Positions 47,293-56,697 of a DNA stretch of 64,000 nucleotides are shown piece by piece (within the stretch, counting starts at the first letter, position 1; each line of letters begins with the position of its first letter). Made by a program: the position numbers and the translations under genes. Location: NCBI RefSeq assembly GCF_002884495.1, contig NZ_KZ614145.1:1440423-1504422 (forward strand). Direction: 5' to 3'. A model generated the notes under the pieces. The model had not been told where the DNA came from. It worked only from the letters and a program-made list of their open reading frames with translations, and did not search any database. Source of the stretch: Rummeliibacillus pycnus. Lineage in GTDB: Bacteria > Bacillota > Bacilli > Bacillales_A > Planococcaceae.

Positions 47293-47310
47293 TCTGATTC
47301 CATCTTTTTT
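47275..47310 (+). terminator. Terminator overlapping the 3' end of microprotein B
   Basis: GATGGACAGATT (coding) pairs with AATCTGATTCCATC (47291-47304), then seven T. Same arrangement as at 1425-1460. Confidence 0.8.
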
Positions 47311-47431
47311 TATAATTGAAACTATTCATAAAAAATAAAAAGTCCCTAATCCAAAGATAGATCAAGGACTTGTATTGTTGTTCAATTCGTTTCAATACTT
47401 ATTAGCAAATTCCGCATACATAGATATTTTT

Positions 47432-47833
47432 TTATTTTTCACACTCACATTGATGGGCAATTTCTAAATCATTTCCATATAACTGCTTAATACGATTGGT
47501 TCCCCACTCATACATCATTTGGACAATCGGTAAAAGGGTAACCCCAACTTCAGTCATAAAATAGGTAACTTTTGGAGGTGTATCTTGAGAAACATAGCGA
47601 TCAATTATCCCATCTTCTTGTAGTTCTTTTAGTTGTTTGGATAACACTCGATGAGAAATTTTTGGGAACAGCTTTTGCAGTTCAAAAAATCGATGTGGAC
47701 CTTCTACACCTAGATGCCATAAAATAACAACTTTATATTTACCACTGATGATAGACAATGTTAATTCTTTTGCGCAGTTAAATTCTCCATTCATTAGTTT
47801 TTCTTTTACATCTTTTCTTAGTTGTTCTGTCAA
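47432..47833 (-). CDS. HxlR-family transcriptional regulator
   Basis: A 133-aa winged-helix protein with the HxlR core (ELTLSIISGKYKVVILWHLG, FFELQKLFPKISHRVLSKQL). A short C-terminal HQCECEK adds two Cys, and one more Cys (NCAKEL) sits in the position used for redox or aldehyde sensing in HxlR/YodB types. The start is TTG 47833 with AAAGGAG 8 bases upstream. It is divergent from the DJ-1/PfpI gene, with about 120 bases between, so it probably controls that gene in response to electrophile or thiol stress (inference). Confidence 0.88.
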   Translation of the reverse strand: MTEQLRKDVKEKLMNGEFNCAKELTLSIISGKYKVVILWHLGVEGPHRFFELQKLFPKISHRVLSKQLKELQEDGIIDRYVSQDTPPKVTYFMTEVGVTLLPIVQMMYEWGTNRIKQLYGNDLEIAHQCECEK

Positions 47834-47955
47834 AGTAAAGTCTCCTTTCAAGTTATAGTTACTTTTTTGTTACCATGTAATAAAAAAGTGCGTTCTTCCA
47901 TTGAAAAGGCAAAATCATTATGATAATACATGTAAAAAGAATGGAGGTTTTAAAA

Positions 47956-48477
47956 ATGGCTAAAAAAGTTTTATTGATTATCCCGCCAGAACGTTTTAAT
48001 GAAGATGAATTATTCCAACCTAAATCTGCATTAGAAAATGCGAACATGGAAGTAACTGTAGCAAGTACAACTACAGGAACTATTGTTGGAGATAATAATG
48101 GTACAATTCATATTGATGTTACCCTAAATGATCTTGACTTAAAATCTTTCGATGCAGTATCTGTAATCGGTGGATCAGGTACAAACGATTTTCTTTGGAA
48201 TAACGAATCTGTACAAGAATTGCTAAAAGAAGCGTACTCTCAAAAGCGTCTTATTGCAGGGATTTGTGCAGGGGCTGTTACGGTTGCAGAAACCGGATTA
48301 TTGCAAGGGCGTAATGCTACATGCTATCCTGTTGATGTCCAAAAAGAGAAACTTAAAGAATTCGGTGTTACTTATATAGGCGAACATGTCATAGCTCATG
48401 AAGACATTATTACAGGTGACGGTCCAGACGGTGCAAAAGCATTTGGCGAAGCACTCGTAGCAAATTTAACGAAATAA
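47956..48477 (+). CDS. DJ-1/PfpI family protein
   Basis: A 173-aa class I glutamine-amidotransferase-like protein. It has the nucleophile elbow AGICAGAV (Cys near 103) and VIGGSGTNDFLW, plus the C-terminal ITGDGPDGAKAFGEAL. Members are proteases, glyoxalase/deglycase-like enzymes or chaperones. ATG 47956 follows TGGAGG by 9 bases; a longer in-frame ORF from 47920 has no site. The divergent HxlR gene suggests induction by reactive carbonyls or thiol stress. Confidence 0.88.
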   Translation: MAKKVLLIIPPERFNEDELFQPKSALENANMEVTVASTTTGTIVGDNNGTIHIDVTLNDLDLKSFDAVSVIGGSGTNDFLWNNESVQELLKEAYSQKRLIAGICAGAVTVAETGLLQGRNATCYPVDVQKEKLKEFGVTYIGEHVIAHEDIITGDGPDGAKAFGEALVANLTK

Positions 48478-48600
48478 TCTGTCTAAATGTCGTTTTAAAT
48501 AACTCCAAATGAAATTTAATCAATAAGACAAACTATATCATATTTCATTGGAATTGTTTATGGAAATATATTAGATTCACATTATAAATATAACAAATAT

Positions 48601-48639
48601 AAAACAGCTACCTTCTATTATAGAAAGTAGCTGTTTTGT
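48601..48639. terminator. Bidirectional terminator
   Basis: AAACAGCTACCTTCT / GAAAGTAGCTGTTTT between the PfpI and nupC genes. Confidence 0.85.
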
Positions 48640-48709
48640 ATTCATAACACTGTTGATTTGTCTATTTATACTCTCAACTCATACATTTCCATTAAGCTAA
48701 GAATTACAT

Positions 48710-49903
48710 TTACCAAACAAATAACCCAACAAGCATTGCACTCAGTAGTGAAACAGCAATACCACTGACAAGAAGCTTCCACATGTTTTTACCGATAATC
48801 GCTGATTTCTTTTCATCTAAAAGTGAGCTAAATGCACCGTAAATCATACCAACTGTACTGAAGTTTGCGAATGATGTTAAGAATGTTGATGCAACTGCTA
48901 CAGTATGAGGAGCCATGGAATGAATATGTTTGGTTAAATCTAGCATAGCAACAAACTCATTGGTTGCTAATTTCATCCCCATAAGTTCTGCAACATACAT
49001 AGCATCCTTTGTTGGTAAACCAAGTAAATAAGCAAATGGGCTAAAAATGTAAGAAAAGATCTTTTGAATCGTTAAGCCGTGTGCAAACAAACCTAAAATT
49101 CCATTAACTGCAGCTGTTAAAGCAACATAACCAATTAACATAGCAGCAATAACGATTACCATGTTCATACCGACTAACATACTGTTAGAAATCGTTGAGA
49201 AGAAGTCCTTCTTCTCTTCTTTTGATGGTTTATAAACAATGTCTTCTTCTTTCGAAACATCAACTGGATGTAGCATATTTACAACAAGTAATGCATTTAA
49301 ACAGTTTAAAGGAATCGCACAGAAAACATAAGCTGCAGGAACCATTGATAAGTAAGCCCCTACAATCGATCCACTAATACAACTCATGCTCATAATACCG
49401 AATGTTAGTAAGCGATTCACACTCAAGTTATCTAATTGATGGCGAATAACAGCTAATGCTTCCGTATTTCCTAAAAACATCATTTGAATTGAATAGAAAC
49501 TTTCTAATTTTGGCAATCCAGATACCTTTGAAATTAACCAACCTACTTTATCAATAATCCAAGTCAAAATACCGAAATAAGATAAAATATCAAAGAATGT
49601 TACGATGAAGATAATTGGAACCAACGCGCTAAAGAAAAAGTCCACATTTTGATGTGCTAAAGCACTTGGCCATACAAATGAAATCCCTTCATTTGCACAC
49701 TTAATTAACCAAGTAAAGAAGGCCGCAATCTTATTGATAATCCAGCCACCAATTGTCGTTTTTAACATAAACCACGTGATCAATACTTCAGCTATAAGAA
49801 GTGTAACAATCGCACGCCATTTAATTTCTTTCTTTCGAGGCGAACATAGGAATACTATTCCCATCACTATAAAAACGCCCAAAATATTCAATAGAAAATA
49901 CAT
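48710..49903 (-). CDS. nupC: NupC-type concentrative nucleoside transporter
   Basis: A 397-aa membrane protein of the CNT family: N-terminal three-helix domain, then FFSALVPIIFIVTFFDILSY, FYSIQMMFLGNTEALAVIRHQ, TKDAMYVAELMGMKLATNEFVAM and the Asn/Glu motifs that bind nucleoside and cation. It imports nucleosides with H+ or Na+. Length is normal. A terminator-like hairpin lies in its 5' leader, suggesting attenuation. Monocistronic. Confidence 0.93.
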   Translation of the reverse strand: MYFLLNILGVFIVMGIVFLCSPRKKEIKWRAIVTLLIAEVLITWFMLKTTIGGWIINKIAAFFTWLIKCANEGISFVWPSALAHQNVDFFFSALVPIIFIVTFFDILSYFGILTWIIDKVGWLISKVSGLPKLESFYSIQMMFLGNTEALAVIRHQLDNLSVNRLLTFGIMSMSCISGSIVGAYLSMVPAAYVFCAIPLNCLNALLVVNMLHPVDVSKEEDIVYKPSKEEKKDFFSTISNSMLVGMNMVIVIAAMLIGYVALTAAVNGILGLFAHGLTIQKIFSYIFSPFAYLLGLPTKDAMYVAELMGMKLATNEFVAMLDLTKHIHSMAPHTVAVASTFLTSFANFSTVGMIYGAFSSLLDEKKSAIIGKNMWKLLVSGIAVSLLSAMLVGLFVW

Positions 49904-49934
49904 ATTAGCAACCCCTGGCTTTAAAAATGAGAAA

Positions 49935-49982
49935 CAAAAAAGCCCTTACATTTTTCAAAATTGAAAGAATGAAAAGTAAGTG
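49935..49982 (-). terminator. Terminator-like hairpin in the nupC leader
   Basis: Read on the minus strand: CTTACTTTTC... pairs imperfectly with GAAAAATGTAAG, then GGGCTTTTTTG, about 30 bases before the nupC start. It may be a conditional terminator. No known riboswitch core (e.g. purine aptamer) is recognisable upstream. Confidence 0.4.
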
Positions 49983-50429
49983 CGTCAGAGTAAAAATAGT
50001 TTATTCACTTGAAAAACTAATTTTATTCGAACTTTCCTGTGGTTTTGTAATGACTGTTCAATCTTCCATCATTTCAAACAAGGAATATCTTTTGTTTAAT
50101 TGATAAAAATATTACGCTCCTCAATATAAATTATCAATATACTATCATTTAGTCGAAATAATAAAATTAACTTGAATATTTTCAAAGGTCAGACGACTAA
50201 CTTATAGAATGTATAAAATATTCTTTGTTATACATATTAGTCTCCCTTTAACACATTTCCTAATCCCTTTAATTTAAGGAAAAGCAATAACAATTTGCAT
50301 ATTTGTCCTATAAAAATAGCTACCGTTCACATTATAAAAAGTAATCACTATTGGTAATAATAGGTGAAGTATTAAAAATACTATTTGGAGATATAACTGT
50401 ATACAGGGATAATCGATTGGGGAGTATAT
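49983..50429. other. Intergenic region between divergent nupC and yitT-like genes
   Basis: AT-rich. It must hold both promoters and the nupC leader. I cannot assign any specific element besides the hairpin listed separately. Confidence 0.4.
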
Positions 50430-51245
50430 ATGCGCAATATTATTTTGATTATAATTGGCTCTATTTTATTAGGGTTTTCTTATAATTTCTTTCTGATACC
50501 TCATAAAATTTTAAGTGGTGGGTTAAGCGGTATTGCGATGATGCTTGGCATTATCACTCCGCTCAATACAGGATTGATTAATTTTTTATTAAATTTACCT
50601 TTACTGATTATCGGATTTATAAAATTAGGAAAACGCTTTATTTCCTATACGATTTTGTCCGTAATCGTCGCTTCCATCAGTTTATTTGTCATACCTGTTC
50701 GTGAAATAACAAATGAACCCATATTATCCTCTCTTTTTGGCGGTGTTTTAACAGGGGTTGGGATTGGCATCATTTTCCGATCTTCAGGATCTTCTGGAGG
50801 CTTCGATATTATTGCGATGCTGTTAACTAAAAAGAGAGATTTTCCACTTGGTTCACTAATATCTACTATGAATGGCATTGTTGTAATGATTTCAGGCTTT
50901 GTTTTTAGCTGGGATGCAGCTTTACTGACGTTGGTATCCATATTTGCAACTGGCAAAACAATTGATATGATTCATACAAGTAATTTAAAACTAACTCTCA
51001 TGATTATTACTTCTAAAGGTGATGATATGAAAGACAAGTTACTAAAAAATCTCTATCGTGGTATTACAATGTTAGATGGAAAAGGTGCATATTCTGGTGA
51101 AAAAAGAACAGTTCTTTTTACGGTCATTACGCGTTATCAACTATTAGAAGTCAAAAAAATTATTCATGAAGTTGATTCACATGCATTTGTAGATGTAACA
51201 GAAACAATTGAGGTAATTGGTATGTTTGATCGCGGTCAAAAGTGA
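50430..51245 (+). CDS. YitT family membrane protein
   Basis: A 271-aa protein with five to six membrane segments (DUF161-type, with GGLSGIAMML and GSSGGFDIIAMLLTKKR) and a soluble C-terminal DUF2179 domain (residues 190-270, KKIIHEVDSHAFVDVTETIE). Family function is unknown; transport or signalling is assumed. The start context is GGGGAGTATAT-ATG. Monocistronic, with a strong terminator downstream. Confidence 0.88.
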   Translation: MRNIILIIIGSILLGFSYNFFLIPHKILSGGLSGIAMMLGIITPLNTGLINFLLNLPLLIIGFIKLGKRFISYTILSVIVASISLFVIPVREITNEPILSSLFGGVLTGVGIGIIFRSSGSSGGFDIIAMLLTKKRDFPLGSLISTMNGIVVMISGFVFSWDAALLTLVSIFATGKTIDMIHTSNLKLTLMIITSKGDDMKDKLLKNLYRGITMLDGKGAYSGEKRTVLFTVITRYQLLEVKKIIHEVDSHAFVDVTETIEVIGMFDRGQK

Positions 51246-51342
51246 TTCAATTTTCAATAAGGCATTTAAATGTTGTTGAACAAGTTTTTTTAATAATTCA
51301 ATTTTATAAATGTACCTTTTTATACTATCCAATTATTTGATG

Positions 51343-51382
51343 CAAAAAAGAGTTAACGAAAATAAATTCGTTAACTCTTTTC
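51343..51382. terminator. Bidirectional terminator
   Basis: AAAAGAGTTAACGAA / TTCGTTAACTCTTTT between yitT and nspC. Confidence 0.88.
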
Positions 51383-51390
51383 TATTTGGG

Positions 51391-52518
51391 TTATGAAAGT
51401 CTTCCTTTGAAATCTTGATAATTAAATTGATGAAGAATTCGACAATCGCCGTTCTTATCTTTTATCACAAGATTCGGTAGCGCCATTCCATTAAACGTAT
51501 TTGTTTTTACCATGGTGTAAATTGCCATGTCGCCGAATACAAGTCGATCACCATTTTTTAAAGGTTGATCAAAGGAATAATCTCCAATGATATCCCCTGT
51601 TAGACATGTTGGCCCACCAAGGCGATACGTATATGGCTTTTCTCCTTTTTCCCCTGAACCAAATAGTGGTGGACGATAAGGCATTTCTAGTACATCCGGC
51701 ATATGACAGCATGCAGAAGTATCAAGAATTGCAATATCAATATCATTTTTCAATGTATCGAGTACTGTTGTAACGAGAACACCTGCATTCAGTGCAATCG
51801 CCTCACCAGGTTCAAGATACACTTCTACATCATATTTTTTCTGAATTCTTGTAATACATTCTTCCAGTAAAGAGATATCATAATCTTCCCTCGTAATATG
51901 ATGGCCACCGCCAAAGTTAATCCATTCCATTTGAGAAAGCCATGGCCCGAACTTTTCTTCAATCGCATCAAGGGTTGTTGCTAAATCATCGGAATTTTGC
52001 TCGCAAAGAGTATGGAAATGAAATCCAGATATACCTTCAAGTAATTCAGGTTGGAATTGGCTTAACGTTACACCAAATCGAGAACCAATCGCACATGGAT
52101 CATATATTTCATGTCCTACTTGTGTTGAGCATTCAGGATTGATACGTATACCAATACTTTTTCCAGCACTTAACACTTTGTCTCGATACTTTTCTACTTG
52201 TGAAAAGGAATTGAAAACAATATGATCACATAATTCGATAATCTCATCGATTTCATCTTCACGATAAGCTGGTGAAAAGACATGGTTTTCTTTACCCATT
52301 TCTTCATATCCAAGTTTTGCTTCGTATAAGCCACTTCCTGCAGTACCGCTCAAATACTTTCCAATCATTGGATACATTTCATACATAGAAAATGCCTTTT
52401 GAGCGAGTAAAATCTTACATCCTGTACGATCCATGACGCCTTTTAAAATTTGAAGATTCTTCTCTAGTAGCATTTCATCTACTACAAAACTAGGAGTTGG
52501 TATTTCATTAAATTTCAT
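51391..52518 (-). CDS. nspC: Carboxynorspermidine/carboxyspermidine decarboxylase
   Basis: A 375-aa fold-III PLP enzyme of the alanine racemase/ornithine decarboxylase group. The PLP Lys is Lys41 in LLAQKAFSMY. NFGGGHHITREDYD, YLEPGEAIA and the C-terminal CLTGDIIGDYSFD are typical of NspC. It decarboxylates carboxy(nor)spermidine to (nor)spermidine. Its ATG follows the stop of the upstream dehydrogenase by one base, so the two are translationally coupled and act in sequence in polyamine synthesis. Confidence 0.93.
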   Translation of the reverse strand: MKFNEIPTPSFVVDEMLLEKNLQILKGVMDRTGCKILLAQKAFSMYEMYPMIGKYLSGTAGSGLYEAKLGYEEMGKENHVFSPAYREDEIDEIIELCDHIVFNSFSQVEKYRDKVLSAGKSIGIRINPECSTQVGHEIYDPCAIGSRFGVTLSQFQPELLEGISGFHFHTLCEQNSDDLATTLDAIEEKFGPWLSQMEWINFGGGHHITREDYDISLLEECITRIQKKYDVEVYLEPGEAIALNAGVLVTTVLDTLKNDIDIAILDTSACCHMPDVLEMPYRPPLFGSGEKGEKPYTYRLGGPTCLTGDIIGDYSFDQPLKNGDRLVFGDMAIYTMVKTNTFNGMALPNLVIKDKNGDCRILHQFNYQDFKGRLS

Positions 52519-52519
52519 C

Positions 52520-53722
52520 TTAGTCTACTAACTCCGGATCAAAGCTTTCTTTCCAAGGAAGTCCCCATTTGTTTAATGCATCCATGAATGGATCTGGATC
52601 GAATTCTTCAATATTGTAAACGCCTTTTTTATCCCAAGTTCCTGTCATTAACATCATCGCACCAATCATGGCAGGTACACCTGTAGTGTAAGAAACGGCT
52701 TGTGAGCCAACTTCTTTATAACATTCTTCATGGTCACAAACATTGTATAAATAATAAGTTTTATCTTTTCCGTCTTTTTTACCACGGAAGATACAACCGA
52801 TATTTGTTTTACCTTTTGTACGTGGGCCTAGTGAAGCAGGATCTGGTAGTACAGCTTTTAAGAATTGAAGTGGAACAATTTGTTTTCCTTCAAATTCAAT
52901 TGGTTCAATAGAAGTCATACCAACATTTTCAAGGCATTTTAAGTGAGTTAGGTAGCTTTCACCAAATGTCATGAAGAAACGAATACGTTTAATCCCAGGA
53001 ATATTTAGAGCAAGTGATTCAATTTCTTCATGGTGTAGTAAGTACATATCTTTTTCTCCTACTTCTGGGAAGTTATAGACACGTTTGATTTCCATTGGTT
53101 CAGTTTCTACCCATTCGCCATTTTCCCAATAACTTCCTTTTGCAGATACTTCGCGGATATTGATTTCTGGATTGAAGTTTGTAGCAAATGGATAGCCATG
53201 ATCACCTGCATTGCAGTCAAGAATATCAATATATTCAATCTCATCAAATTCATGTTTAAGAGCATAAGCAGAAAATACACTTGTTACGCCTGGGTCAAAA
53301 CCGCTACCTAAAAGTGCTGTAATTCCAGCCTCTTCAAATTTTTGGCGATAAGCCCATTGCCAGCTATATTCAAATTTTGCAGTATCTTCTGGTTCATAGT
53401 TTGCAGTATCTAAATAGTTTGTTTTAGTAGCTAGACAAGCATCCATAATTGTTAAATCTTGATATGGTAAAGCCAAGTTCATCACGATATCTGGTTTTAC
53501 TTCTTCAATTAACGCGATTAATTCATCAACGTTATCTGCATCAACTTGTGCTGTCGTAATTTTTGTGCCTTGTCCATCTAATTTTTCTTTTAATGCATCA
53601 CATTTAGATTTTGTACGGCTTGCAATACAGATTTCTTCAAAAACTTCACTGTTTTGAACAGCTTTATGAATGGCAACAGAAGCCACTCCTCCACAACCAA
53701 TAATAAGTGCTTTTCCCATCAT
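52520..53722 (-). CDS. Carboxynorspermidine synthase (saccharopine dehydrogenase family)
   Basis: A 400-aa enzyme with an N-terminal Rossmann motif (IIGCGGVASVAIHKA), NLALPYQDLTIMDACL, GSGFDPGVTSVFSAY and a C-terminal GVPAMIGAMM stretch. It reductively condenses aspartate semialdehyde with a diamine (putrescine or diaminopropane) using NADPH. The family also contains true saccharopine dehydrogenases; coupling to nspC decides for carboxy(nor)spermidine. TTAGGAG lies 5 bases before ATG 53722; the next codon is also ATG. Confidence 0.92.
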   Translation of the reverse strand: MMGKALIIGCGGVASVAIHKAVQNSEVFEEICIASRTKSKCDALKEKLDGQGTKITTAQVDADNVDELIALIEEVKPDIVMNLALPYQDLTIMDACLATKTNYLDTANYEPEDTAKFEYSWQWAYRQKFEEAGITALLGSGFDPGVTSVFSAYALKHEFDEIEYIDILDCNAGDHGYPFATNFNPEINIREVSAKGSYWENGEWVETEPMEIKRVYNFPEVGEKDMYLLHHEEIESLALNIPGIKRIRFFMTFGESYLTHLKCLENVGMTSIEPIEFEGKQIVPLQFLKAVLPDPASLGPRTKGKTNIGCIFRGKKDGKDKTYYLYNVCDHEECYKEVGSQAVSYTTGVPAMIGAMMLMTGTWDKKGVYNIEEFDPDPFMDALNKWGLPWKESFDPELVD

Positions 53723-53925
53723 TATCGCTCCTAACAAATATATATTTTACAAAGCATTTCCTGACATCTTACCAACAAAATTGAAAAGAATTTCAAGAAA
53801 ACATTCATTGACATAACGCCAAAAACTCAAATTAAATCAGTAAGTTAAGCCAGTTACTCGAACAACAACCATTTCAACCAAAAAATTTTTGAAAACAATT
53901 TATCACGTTCTGCACCAAAATAAAA

Positions 53926-53967
53926 AAGCAAGTGCAAAACGCAGCATGGCGCATCACTTGCTTTTGA
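53926..53967. terminator. Terminator-like hairpin
   Basis: AAAAGCAAGTG / CACTTGCTTTT with a 20-base loop; no adjacent gene ends here. Confidence 0.6.
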
Positions 53968-54534
53968 TATCATGAAAAAAATAGTGAAAAGCGTATTGTG
54001 TAATAACTACTACGTCTACATACGTCTGCCATAAAAAAGCAAATTTTTATGATAGAATCGCTTTCCATTATTCAAATAGATCTTTATAGGTTCAGAGTCT
54101 ATATAGCAAACAATTACTTTTACCACTCTTATTGACCGTTTCACAAGTTGATGTGCTATGCACTGGTTGTAAAGTAACCAACTTATAAAATTTGAGTTTT
54201 TCTCAATCAATAAGGCAACGAAAAAGTTGCCAATCGGCATTTGACCCGGCACACCGTTGCCTTAACTTTTCTATAAGAAAATGGTCAAAATTATCTGCTT
54301 GGAAAGACCCTGATAGTTAAATATCTGCTTTCCAAAATCATAACTTCTTCATAATATCAACATACACCAAATTTAGCAATAGGGAATATTGAAATAATTC
54401 GATCATACCTTAAGTAAAAAGATCAAAACGCTTACGGGCTTGGCTCAATTTCTTCTTTAAAGTCTGCATCGCGCAGCTCACTTCGCTTATTGGCATACTA
54501 TTCTTGTGGGGCTTTCAACTCAAGCTTTTCCCTT

Positions 54535-54643
54535 AGGACATTGAATACTCTTCTTAGAATTCGTACCACACGAAGAAAATACGAATACAAATTCGGAGTC
54601 TCGCCGTCGAAAACACAAAATTACATTTCATTAAATGTTCGTA
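54535..54643 (+). repeat. Dispersed repeat, copy B
   Basis: Same ordered blocks as 37249-37367: AGGACATTG, CACGAAGAAAATAC.AAT, CATTAAATG.TC. Similar length (109 against 119 bases) and same orientation. Confidence 0.5.
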
Positions 54644-54728
54644 TACCTTCCATCAATTTTCGCATAAAAAAATTGATTTGTTTGTTTATAATTTCCCTCA
54701 AAAGCAAACTACTTAAAATCAAAAAACG

Positions 54729-54758
54729 AGCCATTTCTCAAGTAAGAAATGGCTCTTT
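54729..54758. terminator. Terminator of the 55-aa membrane protein gene
   Basis: GAGCCATTTCTTAC / AAGAAATGGCTC-type stem, flanked by a T run on the minus strand. Confidence 0.8.
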
Positions 54759-54764
54759 GCTTAA

Positions 54765-54932
54765 TTAATATTCTGCTCGCATAGTTTTTATGTTAAATAT
54801 TTTGTGGTAAATAACGAAATATAAAACTGGAAGTGCAATCAACATTACCATTGAATATTGTATTGGTAGTGTAGTATTAATCAAATTACCTAATGCGATA
54901 AATATTATTGTAGCAGCTAAAAATTTGAACAT
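54765..54932 (-). CDS. Small membrane protein, 55 aa
   Basis: Minus-strand ORF from ATG 54932 to TAA 54765, product opening MFKFLAATIIFIALGNLINT. Two hydrophobic segments (residues 4-20 and 28-43) end in a basic tail (HKIFNIKTMRAEY). GGAAAGGA lies 11 bases upstream and a good terminator follows 7 bases after the stop, which supports a real gene. Family not recognised; no neighbour in the same operon. Confidence 0.65.
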   Translation of the reverse strand: MFKFLAATIIFIALGNLINTTLPIQYSMVMLIALPVLYFVIYHKIFNIKTMRAEY

Positions 54933-55286
54933 TTCTCACAACATCCTTTCCATTTTTCGATTTTTTTACAAAAAATATATTTTTAAAATTCATCATCTTT
55001 GAAAACAAAAATCACATTTATTAGTTTTATTTTACACCTTTTTGTCTGATTTGTGAACAAAATGTTTAGATTTTTTTAGAAATTAGTAAATTTAATAGTC
55101 AGGTTAACTTTGTTGTAACAATTTATGTTAAACAACTCTAATCTATACAATCTTTTGTAACAATTTTAAAAGGCTCCCGTATGAGAGCCTTTTCCCTTTC
55201 AATACATTAACTTTTCTAAATTTAGATTTAACTTTTCCACTAATGAACATTTTCGAGGCCTATGTCTTTTTCTTCACAAACAACAA
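54933..55286. other. Intergenic region with a terminator
   Basis: AT-rich; the only clear feature is the hairpin AAAAGGCTC / GAGCCTTTT at 55168-55193, probably the terminator of the dsdA-like gene read on the minus strand. Confidence 0.55.
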
Positions 55287-56525
55287 TTAAATACCTAAAA
55301 TGTATTTTTTCTGTTCCTCTTTCGGCACCATACTTCCCCCTGTTGCCCATACTATATGAGTTGCATTTTCATGACGAACTGCTTTTGGGAGTTGTTTGAA
55401 TCCGATAAATCCTGCAGTTGCAGATGGCTCTACGATAATTTGTTCAGTTTCATATAATTCACGCACAAAACTTGATAATTGTTCATCTGAAATTGTCATG
55501 ATGCCATCTAATAATGGCTCCATTTGTTTCCCTACAAATGAGGATGGACGACCTACAGCCAGCCCGTCAGCAATTGTACGATTGGTTAATCCAATATCTT
55601 TTACTGCGATATGATCGTGGTATCCAGTTGCCATTCCTAAGAGCATACAAGGGGATTCTATTGGTTCTGCAAAATAGCAATGCACATTTTCACCAAAGCT
55701 TTCCTTCAAACCATAGGTAACCCCACCTGGACCTCCCCCAACACCACATGGAATATACACATAAAGGGGATGATCTGCATCTATTGTAATGTCCTCTGCT
55801 TCAAGTTGTTGTTTCAATCTTCTTCCTGCGACCGCATAACCAGCGAATAGTTGTTTCGAATTCTCATCATCAATGAAATAGCTATTTGGATCTGCAAGTG
55901 CCTCTCTTCTTCCATTATCTACTGCTAAGCTAAAATCGCCACTATGTTCAATAACTTTAGCACCAATTTTTCTTAGTAACTGCTTCTTCCACTCTTTCGC
56001 ATCATGAGACATATGAACATGAACCTTAAATCCAAGTGTTGCACTCATAATCCCAATACTTAATCCCAAATTACCTGTGGAACCCACCACAATTGTATAG
56101 TTACTCAATAATTCTTGAATAGGTTCTGTAGTAAAAATGGTGTAATCTGTATCTTTAGTTATAAGCTGATGCTCTAGCGCAATTTTTTCGGCAGCATATA
56201 GCACCTCATGAATTCCACCTCGCGCTTTGATTGATCCACTTATTGGTAACGCATCATCTCTTTTCAAGAAAAGCTTACCCATTACCCCTAGTTTTTGTTG
56301 CATGTGTGGAATATGCTGTAATTGTGATTCGATTCTTCCACTATGTAATTTTGTTTGTGGGAAAGCCTTTTGAAAATATGGTGCAAAACGATTCATTCTT
56401 GCTTCTGAATCATCGATAAGATTTGAATCTATTTGATATTTGTTTGATTTCTTAGGATTTTGCCAAAGTATTGCTTGTCTAGCCTGTAAACTGTCAATAA
56501 TTTCTTTAAAAGGTGATAAATCCAT
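55287..56525 (-). CDS. dsdA: D-serine ammonia-lyase (dehydratase)
   Basis: A 412-aa fold-II PLP enzyme with the PLP Lys in LPISGSIKARGG, the phosphate-binding CGVGGGPGGVTYGLKE and the family segment GLAVGRPSSFVGK. It converts D-serine to pyruvate and ammonia, detoxifying D-serine. Length is slightly below E. coli DsdA. I start at ATG 56525; a TTG two codons upstream is possible. No DsdX/DsdC neighbours. Confidence 0.9.
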   Translation of the reverse strand: MDLSPFKEIIDSLQARQAILWQNPKKSNKYQIDSNLIDDSEARMNRFAPYFQKAFPQTKLHSGRIESQLQHIPHMQQKLGVMGKLFLKRDDALPISGSIKARGGIHEVLYAAEKIALEHQLITKDTDYTIFTTEPIQELLSNYTIVVGSTGNLGLSIGIMSATLGFKVHVHMSHDAKEWKKQLLRKIGAKVIEHSGDFSLAVDNGRREALADPNSYFIDDENSKQLFAGYAVAGRRLKQQLEAEDITIDADHPLYVYIPCGVGGGPGGVTYGLKESFGENVHCYFAEPIESPCMLLGMATGYHDHIAVKDIGLTNRTIADGLAVGRPSSFVGKQMEPLLDGIMTISDEQLSSFVRELYETEQIIVEPSATAGFIGFKQLPKAVRHENATHIVWATGGSMVPKEEQKKYILGI

Positions 56526-56697
56526 ACCCAACCCACTTTCTTTGAATTCTATTCATTCTACTCCATAAAAAATATAAAAAGATCCAGCAGTTCTTCTCAA
56601 ATATGAGGAAATGCTGGAATCATTTTAAATTATACTTATTAGCTAACCATTAATCTATTATTAAATCATAAATGCATCAAAAGAAAATAAATTCATA

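Larger units (their letters stand above)
53723..54728. other. Kilobase-long intergenic region
   Basis: No convincing gene in about 1 kb. It contains a terminator-like hairpin, an inverted repeat AAGGCAACG/CGTTGCCTT around 54209-54263, and copy B of a dispersed repeat. A 78-codon open frame on the minus strand (54016-54252) has no ribosome binding site and no recognisable family. Confidence 0.5.

Noticed and set aside
54016-54252. 78-codon open frame on the minus strand with an inverted repeat at its start
   Set aside because: No ribosome binding site, no recognisable domain, in a long repeat-bearing intergenic region; I could not support it as a gene.
54209-54263. GC-richer inverted repeat AAGGCAACG/CGTTGCCTT considered as a riboswitch or IS end
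   Set aside because: No match to any aptamer core I know and no gene immediately downstream on either strand.
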